NCBI GenBank assembly: GCA_034435315.1
Contig: DAOTYB010000180.1
Coordinates: 1-14,713 of the forward strand
Direction of reading: 5' to 3'
From: VGOB01 sp034435315
GTDB taxonomy: Bacteria > Chloroflexota > Anaerolineae > UBA4142
Length of the DNA stretch: 14,713 nucleotides
The position numbers and the translations under genes were made by a program. Numbering within the stretch: position 1 is the first letter of the stretch; every line of letters starts with the position of its first letter. The notes beneath the pieces are model-generated. The model saw nothing but the letters and a program-made list of their open reading frames with translations, searched no databases and had not been told where the DNA came from. Shown in pieces: positions 1 to 8,400 of the stretch.

Positions 1-29
1 CCTGTTTCTACCCAATGGGTAGAAACAGG
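1..29. repeat. Perfect 13-bp inverted repeat, possible terminator of the regulator gene
   Basis: Bases 1-13 (CCTGTTTCTACCC) are perfectly complementary to bases 17-29 (GGGTAGAAACAGG) with a 3-base AAT loop. On the minus strand it lies about 40 bases after the stop codon of the regulator gene at 69-3233, a position that suits a transcription terminator or a 3'-end protecting hairpin. Any T-tract on that strand would lie outside the window, so intrinsic termination cannot be confirmed. It touches the window edge, so it could also be part of a larger repeat. Confidence 0.55.
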
Positions 30-68
30 TAGCCGTGCCTGTAGTTGAACCTAGACTTGTCGGGTCTT

Positions 69-3000
69 TCAAACACGCGCTCGCGTCCTGGCGAGTTGGA
101 CGGCATAATCCACCATTTTCTCCCACGACATTGCCGTGCCTTGTTCCCATGCCTTTCTAAAAGCAACCTCGCCTAACATCTCTTGCGTCCGGAATTTGTA
201 ACCATCGAAATCGGCTTGCTCCGCTGGTGCCATCGGCATATGCCGCTCTTGACGAAAGCGTTGGGTCGCGCCAAACAAACGCGCCGCCGCTTCCCATTTG
301 CCTTGTATTGCCAGAACGCTTGCCAGACCAGTGAGACAATGTACCATTGCTGGACGATTGCCCAGGCGACGCAACGTCTCAAGATTCGAAGAGAGTAACT
401 GGAGAGCCGTTTGAGGGTAACCCTGCTTCAGTTCCACGTACGCAAGATTGCTTTGAATCCACGCGATACTTTCATGCTGTTCCAGTTCCTGGCACAGAGT
501 CAGGCTGGCGTTGAACAACTCGCGTGCGCGTGTCCAATTGCCCTGGCAATACGCTGCGCGTCCCATATCGTTGAGCGTGCCGGCGATTCCACTGTTGTCT
601 TTCAGTTCGCGGCGCAGGGTCAAACTGCGCTCGTACAGCGCTATCGCGCGTTCACACTCACCAAGAAAATAGGCTTGATTGCCCAGAGCGCCCAGCAGAG
701 CGGCGATAATCCACCGATCGCCTGCTTGTTCGGCGAGTTGTAATCCCTCTTCAAAATGTGCCGATGCCTCTGCATGCCTACCTTGTGCGAGTGCCTGTAA
801 CCCTGCATTCAGTAGCATCCCTGCCGTTAGCCAAGGATCGCCTTCCTCACGCGCCAGAGCCAATCCTTCAACCATCAACGTCTCGGCGTGCTCCAAATCT
901 CCACGCCAGTTTCGTTCACACTCGCTCAGCACATAGAGACATATGGCTTTGAACCAGCGTTCTTGCAATTGACACGCCAGCGCAAAACTTGTCTCGCAGA
1001 ACGTGTTGGCTTGTGGCAGATCACCTTGCATATACGCCAGTACACCAGCGCCAGCGAGAGGGCGGGCATAAATCGCCTGAATCGTGCGGTCCGCTTGCTT
1101 GGTGAGAGGAACGCTTTTTTGAAACGCTTCGTCGCACCAGAGCCGACCGGTTTTCAACATTCCGCGCATCGCCCAGAACTGACACAGGGCGGCAATCAAC
1201 CGCAACCCCGCTTCAAGATCGTGCATGGAACGCTCTGAGCAACGGAACGACCAGCGTAAGGCAGCGTGTAAATTCTCATAATCAGCTTCCAGCCGTTCCA
1301 GCCACACAATCTGATCGCTGCGACGAAGTCTGGGTTCATGCTCTTCCACGTACCGTAAGAACCAATTGCGATGCCGCGTGCCTAATTCCGTAAATTCGCC
1401 GGACTCGATCAATTTCTGGCGCGCGTACTCCCGTATCGTCTCCAGCATACGATAGCGCATTTCCTCGCGCTCGTCTACGACGATGAGCGATTTTGCCACC
1501 AGCCGTGCTATTCCTTCAAGGACATTCACGGGTGCCAGCGGAGACGTTTCCGGACCTACCTCACTCACAATTTGCTCGGCGGCTTCCAGCGTCCACCCAC
1601 CCAGGAAAATGGCGAGCCGGCGGAACAGCGCGCGCTCGCCATCAGACAACAAATTGTAACTCCAATCTATCGCGGCTTGCATCGTCTGATGATGTGGCCA
1701 CACGTTACGATGCGCACTGGTCAACCAACGAAAGCGATCGTTGAGACGATTAACGATTTGCGAGACGGTCATCGTTTGTGTCCGCGCCGCCGCCAGTTCG
1801 ATGGCGAGAGGAAGCCCATCAAGACGCCGACAAATCTCTACGACCGCGCCAGCATTCTTTTCATTGAGAGCGAACCGCGCATTGACCAACGCCGCGCGCT
1901 TGACAAACAACTGCACGGCGTCATTCGTCATCAATTCCGCAACGTCCCTCGATGAAATACGCGCGGTGATGTTCGTGTCAAGCGCCGGCACGCCCAGAGG
2001 CAAAACCTGCCAGACCACCTCGCCCGAAATTCCCAACGGCTCGCGACTGGTAGCAAATAGGTGCAGTTGTGGACACTGATTCAGATACCTTTCGGCCAGG
2101 CAGGCGCACTTTTCTACCAGATGCTCGCAGCCATCCAATAACAAAAGGAGGTGCTTGCCGCGTAAATAATGCCCCAGCGTTTCTTCCAGCGTATGACTGG
2201 CAGATTCGCGCACGCCCAACACTTTGGCCATCGCGTAGGGAACCAGGTCCTCCTCCGAGAGCGATGCCAAGTCCACCCACCACACCCCTTCCCGAAAGTC
2301 GCGGACAAGCTTGGAGGCGACCTGAATCGCCAGACGTGTTTTGCCGCATCCGCCCGCCCCCGTCAACGTAACTAGACGAGTCTGACGAACGAGGCGCTCC
2401 AGTTCAAGACATTCCTCTCTCCGCCCAACAAAATCAGTCAGTAGAATGGGCAGGTTGGTCAGTGCGGCTTCCTGTGATGATGCTCTGGCTTCTGCCGTTT
2501 GAATCCATTGATAGAGTGATTGCGTTTCAGGCGATGGCTCGACATTGAGTTCATGGTGTAAACTCTGTTTGCATTCTTCGTACTGTCGAAGTGCGGCATG
2601 CCGATCGCCGATAGCAACGAGACACACCATAATATTCTGATGCACCTTTTCATTGGCGGGCTCCACCATCAACGCACGACGCGCATAGTGGATCGCACGG
2701 GTATATTCCCCGCGCGCACGGAGGGCTTGCACCAAGCGCAGGAGCAAATCAATATACTGGGCACGCAATGCCTCCCGCACCGGCGTAATCCATTCGTCAT
2801 AGAAATCTGCGAGTAAATCGCCACGATACAGTTCAACTGCGGCTTGCCACTGTTCGATGTCCGCGTCGGTAACACCCAAACTGGTCCTGGTATCACAAAT
2901 CTTTTGGAATACCTTCACATCTATCCAGAGGGATTCTTGATCCAGTTGCACCGTCCCGCGATCGGTGAAGAGAATGTCATTTCCCAGCGATTGGCGTATG

Positions 3001-3233
3001 GCGGCGAGCGCGTTGCGCAACGAAGCCCGCGCGGGTTCGTCAGTAAAGTCGCCCCAGAAGAGGGTCGCCAGTTTTTCGCGCGATTGAGGTTCGGGGTGCA
3101 AAGCGAGGAACGCAAAAAGTGATTTCACTTTGCGCGTGAGGAGTTGAATCGGCTGTGTCTCGCGTTCGAGGCGAAAGGTTCCGAACAGAGTCAACCGAAG
3201 AGGTGAGCCATTTGTCCTGGTGAGACGTGCCAT
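69..3233 (-). CDS. AfsR/SARP-type transcriptional regulator (BTAD - NB-ARC ATPase - TPR), 1054 aa
   Basis: This is a cytoplasmic multidomain transcription factor of the AfsR/BTAD class. In order it shows a winged-helix DNA-binding domain of the OmpR type (about residues 12-110, starting LRLTLFGTFRLE), a bacterial transcriptional activation domain rich in helical repeats (about 125-245), and an NB-ARC/AP-ATPase module. That module has a Walker A GAGGCGKT at residues 292-299, a Walker B LLLLLD ending at D367, the sensor motif LFATSREPLG and a GLPLAIELAAAR motif. At least six TPR units follow in about residues 720-1005 (for example LGNQAYFLGECERAIALYE). In the family, ATP binding and a signal sensed by the TPR part control DNA binding. 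The reading frame stays open upstream to 3407, but I choose ATG 3233 because a GGAG ribosome site (3243-3246) lies 9 bases before it, the winged helix begins right after it, and a strong minus-strand promoter (3332-3361) lies between it and the upstream ATG. It diverges from the radical SAM operon. The signal and targets cannot be read from sequence. Confidence 0.93.
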   Translation of the reverse strand: MARLTRTNGSPLRLTLFGTFRLERETQPIQLLTRKVKSLFAFLALHPEPQSREKLATLFWGDFTDEPARASLRNALAAIRQSLGNDILFTDRGTVQLDQESLWIDVKVFQKICDTRTSLGVTDADIEQWQAAVELYRGDLLADFYDEWITPVREALRAQYIDLLLRLVQALRARGEYTRAIHYARRALMVEPANEKVHQNIMVCLVAIGDRHAALRQYEECKQSLHHELNVEPSPETQSLYQWIQTAEARASSQEAALTNLPILLTDFVGRREECLELERLVRQTRLVTLTGAGGCGKTRLAIQVASKLVRDFREGVWWVDLASLSEEDLVPYAMAKVLGVRESASHTLEETLGHYLRGKHLLLLLDGCEHLVEKCACLAERYLNQCPQLHLFATSREPLGISGEVVWQVLPLGVPALDTNITARISSRDVAELMTNDAVQLFVKRAALVNARFALNEKNAGAVVEICRRLDGLPLAIELAAARTQTMTVSQIVNRLNDRFRWLTSAHRNVWPHHQTMQAAIDWSYNLLSDGERALFRRLAIFLGGWTLEAAEQIVSEVGPETSPLAPVNVLEGIARLVAKSLIVVDEREEMRYRMLETIREYARQKLIESGEFTELGTRHRNWFLRYVEEHEPRLRRSDQIVWLERLEADYENLHAALRWSFRCSERSMHDLEAGLRLIAALCQFWAMRGMLKTGRLWCDEAFQKSVPLTKQADRTIQAIYARPLAGAGVLAYMQGDLPQANTFCETSFALACQLQERWFKAICLYVLSECERNWRGDLEHAETLMVEGLALAREEGDPWLTAGMLLNAGLQALAQGRHAEASAHFEEGLQLAEQAGDRWIIAALLGALGNQAYFLGECERAIALYERSLTLRRELKDNSGIAGTLNDMGRAAYCQGNWTRARELFNASLTLCQELEQHESIAWIQSNLAYVELKQGYPQTALQLLSSNLETLRRLGNRPAMVHCLTGLASVLAIQGKWEAAARLFGATQRFRQERHMPMAPAEQADFDGYKFRTQEMLGEVAFRKAWEQGTAMSWEKMVDYAVQLARTRARV

Positions 3234-3331
3234 CGTTTTTGTCTCCGGTGCACGTGATCTCTTCGCCTTACATACATTGATGATGAGCGGTCTGGCTCCA
3301 GGGGTATCACTTGCAAATTTCGACCGCACCC

Positions 3332-3361
3332 ATTTTAACATCAATACTCTCGCATTGTCAA
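3332..3361 (-). promoter_or_regulatory. Sigma70-type promoter of the AfsR-like regulator
   Basis: On the minus strand a perfect TTGACA -35 box (3356-3361) is followed after 18 bases by TAAAAT (3332-3337; five of six consensus bases), preceded by TGT, which gives an extended -10. The predicted start of transcription is near 3325, leaving a leader of about 92 nt before ATG 3233. This placement excludes translation of the upstream extension of the open frame. Confidence 0.72.
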
Positions 3362-3379
3362 TAATTTCACAGTTTGCGT

Positions 3380-3408
3380 TTGTCGTACTTTCTATCTTGT
3401 GATACAAT
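3380..3408 (+). promoter_or_regulatory. Sigma70-type promoter of the 161-aa protein / radical SAM operon
   Basis: TTGTCG (3380-3385; four of six consensus bases) is followed by exactly 17 bases and TACAAT (3403-3408; five of six), with TGA directly before it, giving an extended -10. The predicted start is near 3415, about 63 nt before ATG 3478. Its -35 is 18 bp from the -35 of the divergent regulator promoter, so one bound regulator could influence both. Confidence 0.7.
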
Positions 3409-3477
3409 TAGGGCAATGACTCTACTGACACCCATCAGGCAAGCAGGGCAAGTATCATTTTAGAAACGGAAAGTCCA

Positions 3478-3963
3478 ATGCTGAAGGAATTGACGTGGTG
3501 CGAAGAGCACAACTGTCCCATTGTACGTCTTGGCAACGCCTACGAGTGTGTGATCGAGCGCGTGGATGCGCATCTTGGCGGCAAACGCGTGCAAGACATC
3601 ATACCCGCTAGTGCGCAAACACCCCTCACGCTCGTCTTCGACGACGGGCACACGTTGCCACTGCTCTGCCCCGATTGCGGCAAGGCGTTTCACGTTCAAG
3701 CCGAGGAAGAGGACAAGGTACTCGACGATATGGCGGGACTCTATGTGATTGGCATGGCGTACGTCGAGCCTGGTGCCATTGAAGAAGATTCGCCCGAAAT
3801 GATTGTCCTTGCCTTTGGTACCTCGCCAGAGGCAGACCCCGATCAACCGGATTCGATCGTCGAGGAACTCTACGTCCATCTGGAGAGTGCGCGCCGTTTG
3901 ACGTGCCCAGGCGAACGCCGCGCGCCCTCACGCCGCCGTACGAATAAACGTCGCCGTGACTGA
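3478..3963 (+). CDS. Conserved-looking small protein with cysteine pairs, function unknown (161 aa)
   Basis: I do not recognise a family. The protein has cysteines at C8, C13 and C23 near the N-terminus (WCEEHNC) and a zinc-ribbon-like CPDCGKAF at C64/C67, which together could bind one zinc ion. The middle (about residues 70-135) is acidic and contains a possible structural core (YVIGMAYVEPG, EMIVLAFGTS). The last 20 residues are strongly basic (ending RRRTNKRRRD), which could contact nucleic acid. There is no signal peptide or membrane segment. The start ATG 3478 has only a weak GGAAAG-like ribosome site upstream. It is first in an operon: the stop is 38 bases before the radical SAM gene start, with no terminator between, so the two probably act together. 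The coding frame is clear by length and base use; the function is open. Confidence 0.8.
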   Translation: MLKELTWCEEHNCPIVRLGNAYECVIERVDAHLGGKRVQDIIPASAQTPLTLVFDDGHTLPLLCPDCGKAFHVQAEEEDKVLDDMAGLYVIGMAYVEPGAIEEDSPEMIVLAFGTSPEADPDQPDSIVEELYVHLESARRLTCPGERRAPSRRRTNKRRRD

Positions 3964-4001
3964 CGCGGGCATTCCTGTTTCGTTAAGGAGCGTTTTCTGC
4001 T

Positions 4002-5069
4002 ATGCCGCGCTCGGCTATGACGTGCTATGTGTGCCAGCGTTCGACACGCGCGATCACTGCTGCGCTCGGCGTGTGTGGTGATTGTCTGCGCGCGCGTTTT
4101 GCCGAGGCGCGCCAGCGTGTGCACGCGCGGCACATTGCCTCGCGCGCCGAATTTGCTTTACCGATTCAGCCCCCACGCGCTACTGATGGAGTTCGCTGCG
4201 TACTCTGCGCGAACGAGTGCGTCCTCGCGGAAGGTGAACGTGGTTTCTGCGGTTTGCGGATAGCGCGCGATGGTCGCCTGGTGCATCTTGCGGGGACGCC
4301 GGCGCGCGGACTGTTGCATTGGTATCGCGATCCTCTGCCGACCAACTGCGTTGCCGATTGGGTGTGTGCGGGGCATATGCAGCGCGGCTATCACAATCTC
4401 GCGGTATTCTATGCCAGTTGCACGATGAACTGCCTCTTTTGTCAGAACTGGCATTATCGCGAGACCTCACCTGAGCAGAGCCAAACAACGAGCGCAGCCG
4501 AACTTGCCGCGCTTGCCAACGCACGCACCTTTTGCGTCTGTTACTTTGGCGGCGATCCCGCCGCGCAAATGCCCCACGCGCTCGCCGCGTCTAGACTCCT
4601 CGCGCAGCGCGGTGTCCGCATCTGTTGGGAAACCAACGGTACGATGCACCCCAAACTACTCGATGCTGCTGTGCACTATGCGCTGGAGACCGGTGGTTGC
4701 ATCAAATTCGATTTGAAAGCGTTTAGCGAACCGCTCCACGTCGCGCTGACCGGCGTCTCGAACCGCCGAACCCTCGAGAATTTCGCGCGCGCGGCGCGCC
4801 GCTTTGCCGAACGTCCCACACCGCCACTTGTCGTTGCGAGCACGCTGTTGGTGCCGGGCTATGTGGATGCAAACGAAGTAAGCCAGATTGCGCGTTTTAT
4901 CGCGATGCTTGACCCGCGTATTCCGTATACCCTCCTCGCCTTTGCCCCTAACTTTTACCTCGCCGATTTACCCTGTACTTCTGCCGCGCACGCACAGCAA
5001 GCCCAGGCAGCCGCGCATAACGCAGGGCTGGTGAATGTCCATATCGGCAATCGGCACTTGTTGGGATAA
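4002..5069 (+). CDS. Radical SAM enzyme, AmrS/PflA-activase-like, with N-terminal cysteine clusters (355 aa)
   Basis: The radical SAM signature C140-x3-C144-x2-C147 (SCTMNCLFCQNW) should hold a [4Fe-4S] cluster that cleaves S-adenosylmethionine. A glycine-rich GGDP, the WETNGT strand, the IKFDLK motif and a LLVPGYVD segment follow, as in glycyl-radical activases and AmmeMemoRadiSam-type (AmrS) proteins. Two cysteine clusters precede the barrel: CxxC-x13-CxxC at C8, C11, C25 and C28 (zinc-ribbon-like), and C66, C69, C73 and C83 within CVLCANECVLAEGERGFCG, a motif typical of AmrS-like enzymes. No Memo, AMMECR1 or glycyl-radical substrate gene is nearby, so the substrate is unknown. ATG 4002 is preferred because AAGGAG (3985-3990) lies 11 bases upstream; the next ATG, at 4017, is too far from that site. 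It shares the promoter of the preceding gene. The superfamily is certain; the exact subfamily is not. Confidence 0.9.
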   Translation: MPRSAMTCYVCQRSTRAITAALGVCGDCLRARFAEARQRVHARHIASRAEFALPIQPPRATDGVRCVLCANECVLAEGERGFCGLRIARDGRLVHLAGTPARGLLHWYRDPLPTNCVADWVCAGHMQRGYHNLAVFYASCTMNCLFCQNWHYRETSPEQSQTTSAAELAALANARTFCVCYFGGDPAAQMPHALAASRLLAQRGVRICWETNGTMHPKLLDAAVHYALETGGCIKFDLKAFSEPLHVALTGVSNRRTLENFARAARRFAERPTPPLVVASTLLVPGYVDANEVSQIARFIAMLDPRIPYTLLAFAPNFYLADLPCTSAAHAQQAQAAAHNAGLVNVHIGNRHLLG

Positions 5070-5090
5070 CGGGACTGGGCCCGAATTTTT
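5070..5090 (+). terminator. Weak terminator-like hairpin after the radical SAM gene
   Basis: Directly after the stop codon, CGGG (5070-5073) can pair with CCCG (5080-5083) around a 6-base loop, followed by AA and five T (5086-5090). The 4-bp stem is short, so termination would be weak. The separate promoter just downstream supports a transcription-unit boundary here. Confidence 0.35.
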
Positions 5091-5104
5091 AACCAAATTT
5101 TAAC

Positions 5105-5133
5105 TTGACAAGATGAACATTTTAGAGTAGAAT
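5105..5133 (+). promoter_or_regulatory. rpoBC promoter
   Basis: A perfect TTGACA (5105-5110) is followed by 17 bases and TAGAAT (5128-5133; five of six consensus bases), with an AT-rich stretch (5084-5103) just upstream that resembles an UP element. The predicted start is near 5140. This is the only strong promoter seen between the radical SAM gene and rpoB and is expected to drive both rpoB and rpoC. Confidence 0.75.
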
Positions 5134-5139
5134 GGACTA

Positions 5140-5480
5140 TTGCTTACAGTTGTCACAATTAACAGGGCGGGGCGCTGGGGCGGCTGCGGCTTGGTACATT
5201 TTTTGTTGCCTCGGGGTGGTGGGCAATGCCTTTTGCCTGTCACACCGCGTTTTCTCCTTCCCTCTTTTTGCCTCGCAAAGCATCGGATTGCTCCATGGCG
5301 AGAGCGAGTTCGCGCGACGGCTGAACTCGATTTCCCATCTCTCCCCTTTTTGACAATTCCAGTCTGAACGGCAGGCAGGCAGTGCGGCTTGCTCTGTCGC
5401 GCGTTGGCGCGTCTTGTATCTGAAATGTTATGTTATCTCGTGCCGACGCGAAGGTTGCTCTTTTTTGAGGAGTGTAGCAA
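5140..5480 (+). promoter_or_regulatory. Long (about 340 nt) rpoB 5' leader
   Basis: No credible protein gene lies in this stretch. It holds a nested hairpin, GGTG (5215-5218)/CACC (5243-5246) around GGCAA (5222-5226)/TTGCC (5233-5237). Near the gene there are two overlapping and so mutually exclusive stems: CGCGC (5398-5402)/GCGCG (5407-5411), and CGCGTC (5408-5413)/GACGCG (5445-5450). A T6 run (5461-5466) abuts the ribosome site GAGGAG (5467-5472). The length and these pairings allow leader control of RNA polymerase synthesis, but no known riboswitch or ribosomal-protein leader was recognised. Confidence 0.5.
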
Positions 5481-8400
5481 ATGAGTCAATTATCTATGCC
5501 TGCTCTTGTCAACTCCCTGATGCCAGATCAAAAATCGTACGCGCGCATCCCTGATATTCACAGCATCCCCACACTCATCAAAGTCCAACTCGAATCGTTC
5601 GAGTGGTTTCAAAAGGAAGGTCTGCGCGAACTGTTCGATGAAATTTCGCCCATCGAATCGTTTAACAAAGAGTATTCGCTCTATTTCCCCGGCGATAACG
5701 ATGTTGCGCGCCAGTTGAACCTGAAATACTGGTTCGGTAAACCCAAGCATTCCGAAGCGCAATGTCGTGAGATGGATATGACCTATGCCGCGCCCTTGCA
5801 TCTGCAGGTGGCGCTGATCAACAACGTCACCGGCGAAACGTCCATTCAAGACGTGTATATGGGGGACTTTCCGCTGATGACCGAGCATGGCACGTTCGTC
5901 ATCAACGGTGCCGAGCGCGTGGTCGTTTCGCAGTTGATTCGTTCGCCCGGCGTGTACTTTTCCGCTGGCGAAGACCGTACCACCGGCCGCGTCCTCTGTT
6001 CGGCAAAACTCATCCCCAATCGCGGGGCATGGCTGGAATTCGAAACGAGCAAACGCGACGTGCTGTCCGTCAAAGTAGATCGCAAACGCAAATTGCCGGT
6101 GACGACACTCCTCAAAGCCGTTGGGGTCGGTGATGGCACCGACGAAGGCTTGATCAACATTTTCGCCGGCGCGGACAACAACCCCGAACACTCGTACATC
6201 CGCGCGACACTCGAACGCGATGCGCATCCCAGTGATGCTGACCTTGCCCGCATCCATCGCGGCGAGATGACGCTGGTGGATTACTATTTGCTCGAGTTTT
6301 ACAAAAAGATGCGCCCCGGCGATCCGCCCACCATCGAGAACGCGCGCAACTTTATCACCACGCTGTTGTTCAACCAGCGTCGCTATGATCTGGGACGCGT
6401 GGGGCGACACAAACTCAATCGTCGTTTGTATGGCACAGACATCCCCGCCGATCAGTTACCCCAAGAGCGGACCCTGCGCGCCGACGATTTGGTCAAAGTC
6501 GTCGAGCATATGATTTTGATCAACAACGGTCTTGAGGCGGGTGACGACATTGACCATCTGGGCAATCGGCGTGTCAAGACGGTGGGCGAACTGATTCAAA
6601 ATCATATGCGCATCGGCTTGTTGCGCCTCGAGCGTGTCGTGCGCGAGCGGATGAGTGTGCGCGATCCAGAGCAGATGACTGCCATCAACCTCATCAACAT
6701 TCGCCCGGTCGTTGCGGCGATGCGCGAATTTTTCGGCGGCTCGCAACTGTCCCAGTTTATGCAGCAGACCAACCCGCTCGATGAACTCACCCACAAGCGT
6801 ACTCTTTCCGCGCTGGGTCCTGGCGGGTTGCGCCGCGAACGCGCGGGCTTTGACGTGCGCGATGTGCATCACTCGCACTATGGTCGTATCTGCCCCATTG
6901 AAACTCCCGAAGGTCCCAACATTGGTTTGATCGGGCGTTTGGCGACGTACGCGCAGATCAACGAATTTGGCTTTATCGAGACACCGTATCGTCTGGTCAA
7001 AAACATCATTCCGAACGAAAAGAAACTGCTGGTCGGGCGCATCCTGCGGGAAGACATCGTTGACCCTGAAACCAATCAGGTCATTGCCAGAGCCGAAACG
7101 GTCATTGACGAGACCCTTGCCGCCAGGATTGCCGCGCTGAAGAAACTCGCGTTTGTACCCGTGCGCGCGTACGCGACGGATGAAATCGTCTATCTCGCGG
7201 CAGACGAAGAAGATCGCCACACGATTGCACAAGCCAATGCGCGCCTCGATCATTTGAATCAATTCGTTGACAAGCGCGTCGAAGTGCGGCGGCGTCAACA
7301 ATTCTTGACCGATTCGTGCGATCGCGTGCAGTACCTGGATGTGTCCCCCAAACAGATCGTCGGTGTGTCCGCGGCGTTGATTCCGTTCCTCGAACACGAT
7401 GACGCCAACCGCGCCTTGATGGGCTCGAACATGCAACGCCAGGCGGTGCCGTTGCTATGCCCCGAAGCGCCCCGCGTGGGTACAGGGATGGAACTGCAAG
7501 CCGCGCTCGATTCGGGTCAGGTGGTTATTGCCGAAGAAGACGGTGAAGTCGTTAGCGTCACCTCCGAGGCGATTCGGATTCGCGGTAGCAACAAGAAGGA
7601 ACGCGTCTATCCGCTGCGCAAGTACAATCGCTCGAATCAGTCCACGTGTATTGATCAACGTCCGATTGTTTGGCGCGGGCAACGCGTCGAAAAAGGACAG
7701 GTGATTGCCGATAGTACCTCGACCGATCGCGGTCAGATTGCGCTGGGGCAAAACGTCCTCGTCGCGTTTATGAGTTGGGAAGGTGGCAACTATGAAGATG
7801 CCATCTTGATTAGCGAGCGGTTGCAGCATCACGACAAGTTTACCAGCATCCACATCGAAAAGCACGAAATCGAAGCGCGCGACACGAAACTGGGTCCCGA
7901 AGAAATCACGCGCGATATTCCCAATATCGGCGAGGATGTGATGAAGGACCTGGACGAGAACGGCATTATCCGCATCGGTGCGGAGGTGGGACCGGGGGAT
8001 ATGCTCGTCGGCAAAATCACGCCCAAAGGCGAAACCGATTTGACGCCGGAGGAACGCTTGTTGCGCGCCATCTTTGGTGAAAAATCGCGCGAGGTCAAAG
8101 ATTCTTCTTTGCGCTTGCCGCACGGTGAACGCGGCAAAGTCGTTGACGTCAAAGTGTTTACGCGCGAGGAACATCGCGAGTTGGCAGCCGGGGTGGATAA
8201 ACTGGTGCGCGTTTCGATCGCGCAGCAACGCAAGATTACCGAAGGCGACAAGATGGCGGGGCGTCACGGTAACAAAGGGGTCATCTCCAAAGTCGTGCCA
8301 GTCGAGGATATGCCGTATCTGGAAGATGGGACGCCGGTGGACATTATCCTGAATCCGCTCGGTGTGCCGGCGCGGATGAACATCGGGCAGATTTTGGAGA

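Noticed and set aside
3234..3407. 58-codon upstream extension of the AfsR-like frame
   Set aside because: The regulator promoter (3332-3361) lies within it, so the upstream ATG would not be on the transcript. The ribosome site and domain start support ATG 3233.
5132..5353. 73-codon frame in the rpoB leader
   Set aside because: Its ATG overlaps the -10 box and precedes the predicted transcription start. The amino-acid composition (Cys, Leu, Phe-rich) looks random and there is no ribosome site.
5401..5450. Second promoter close to rpoB (TTGGCG ... TTATGT)
   Set aside because: Both boxes match the consensus in only about three of six positions, and the stretch is better explained by GC stems of the leader.
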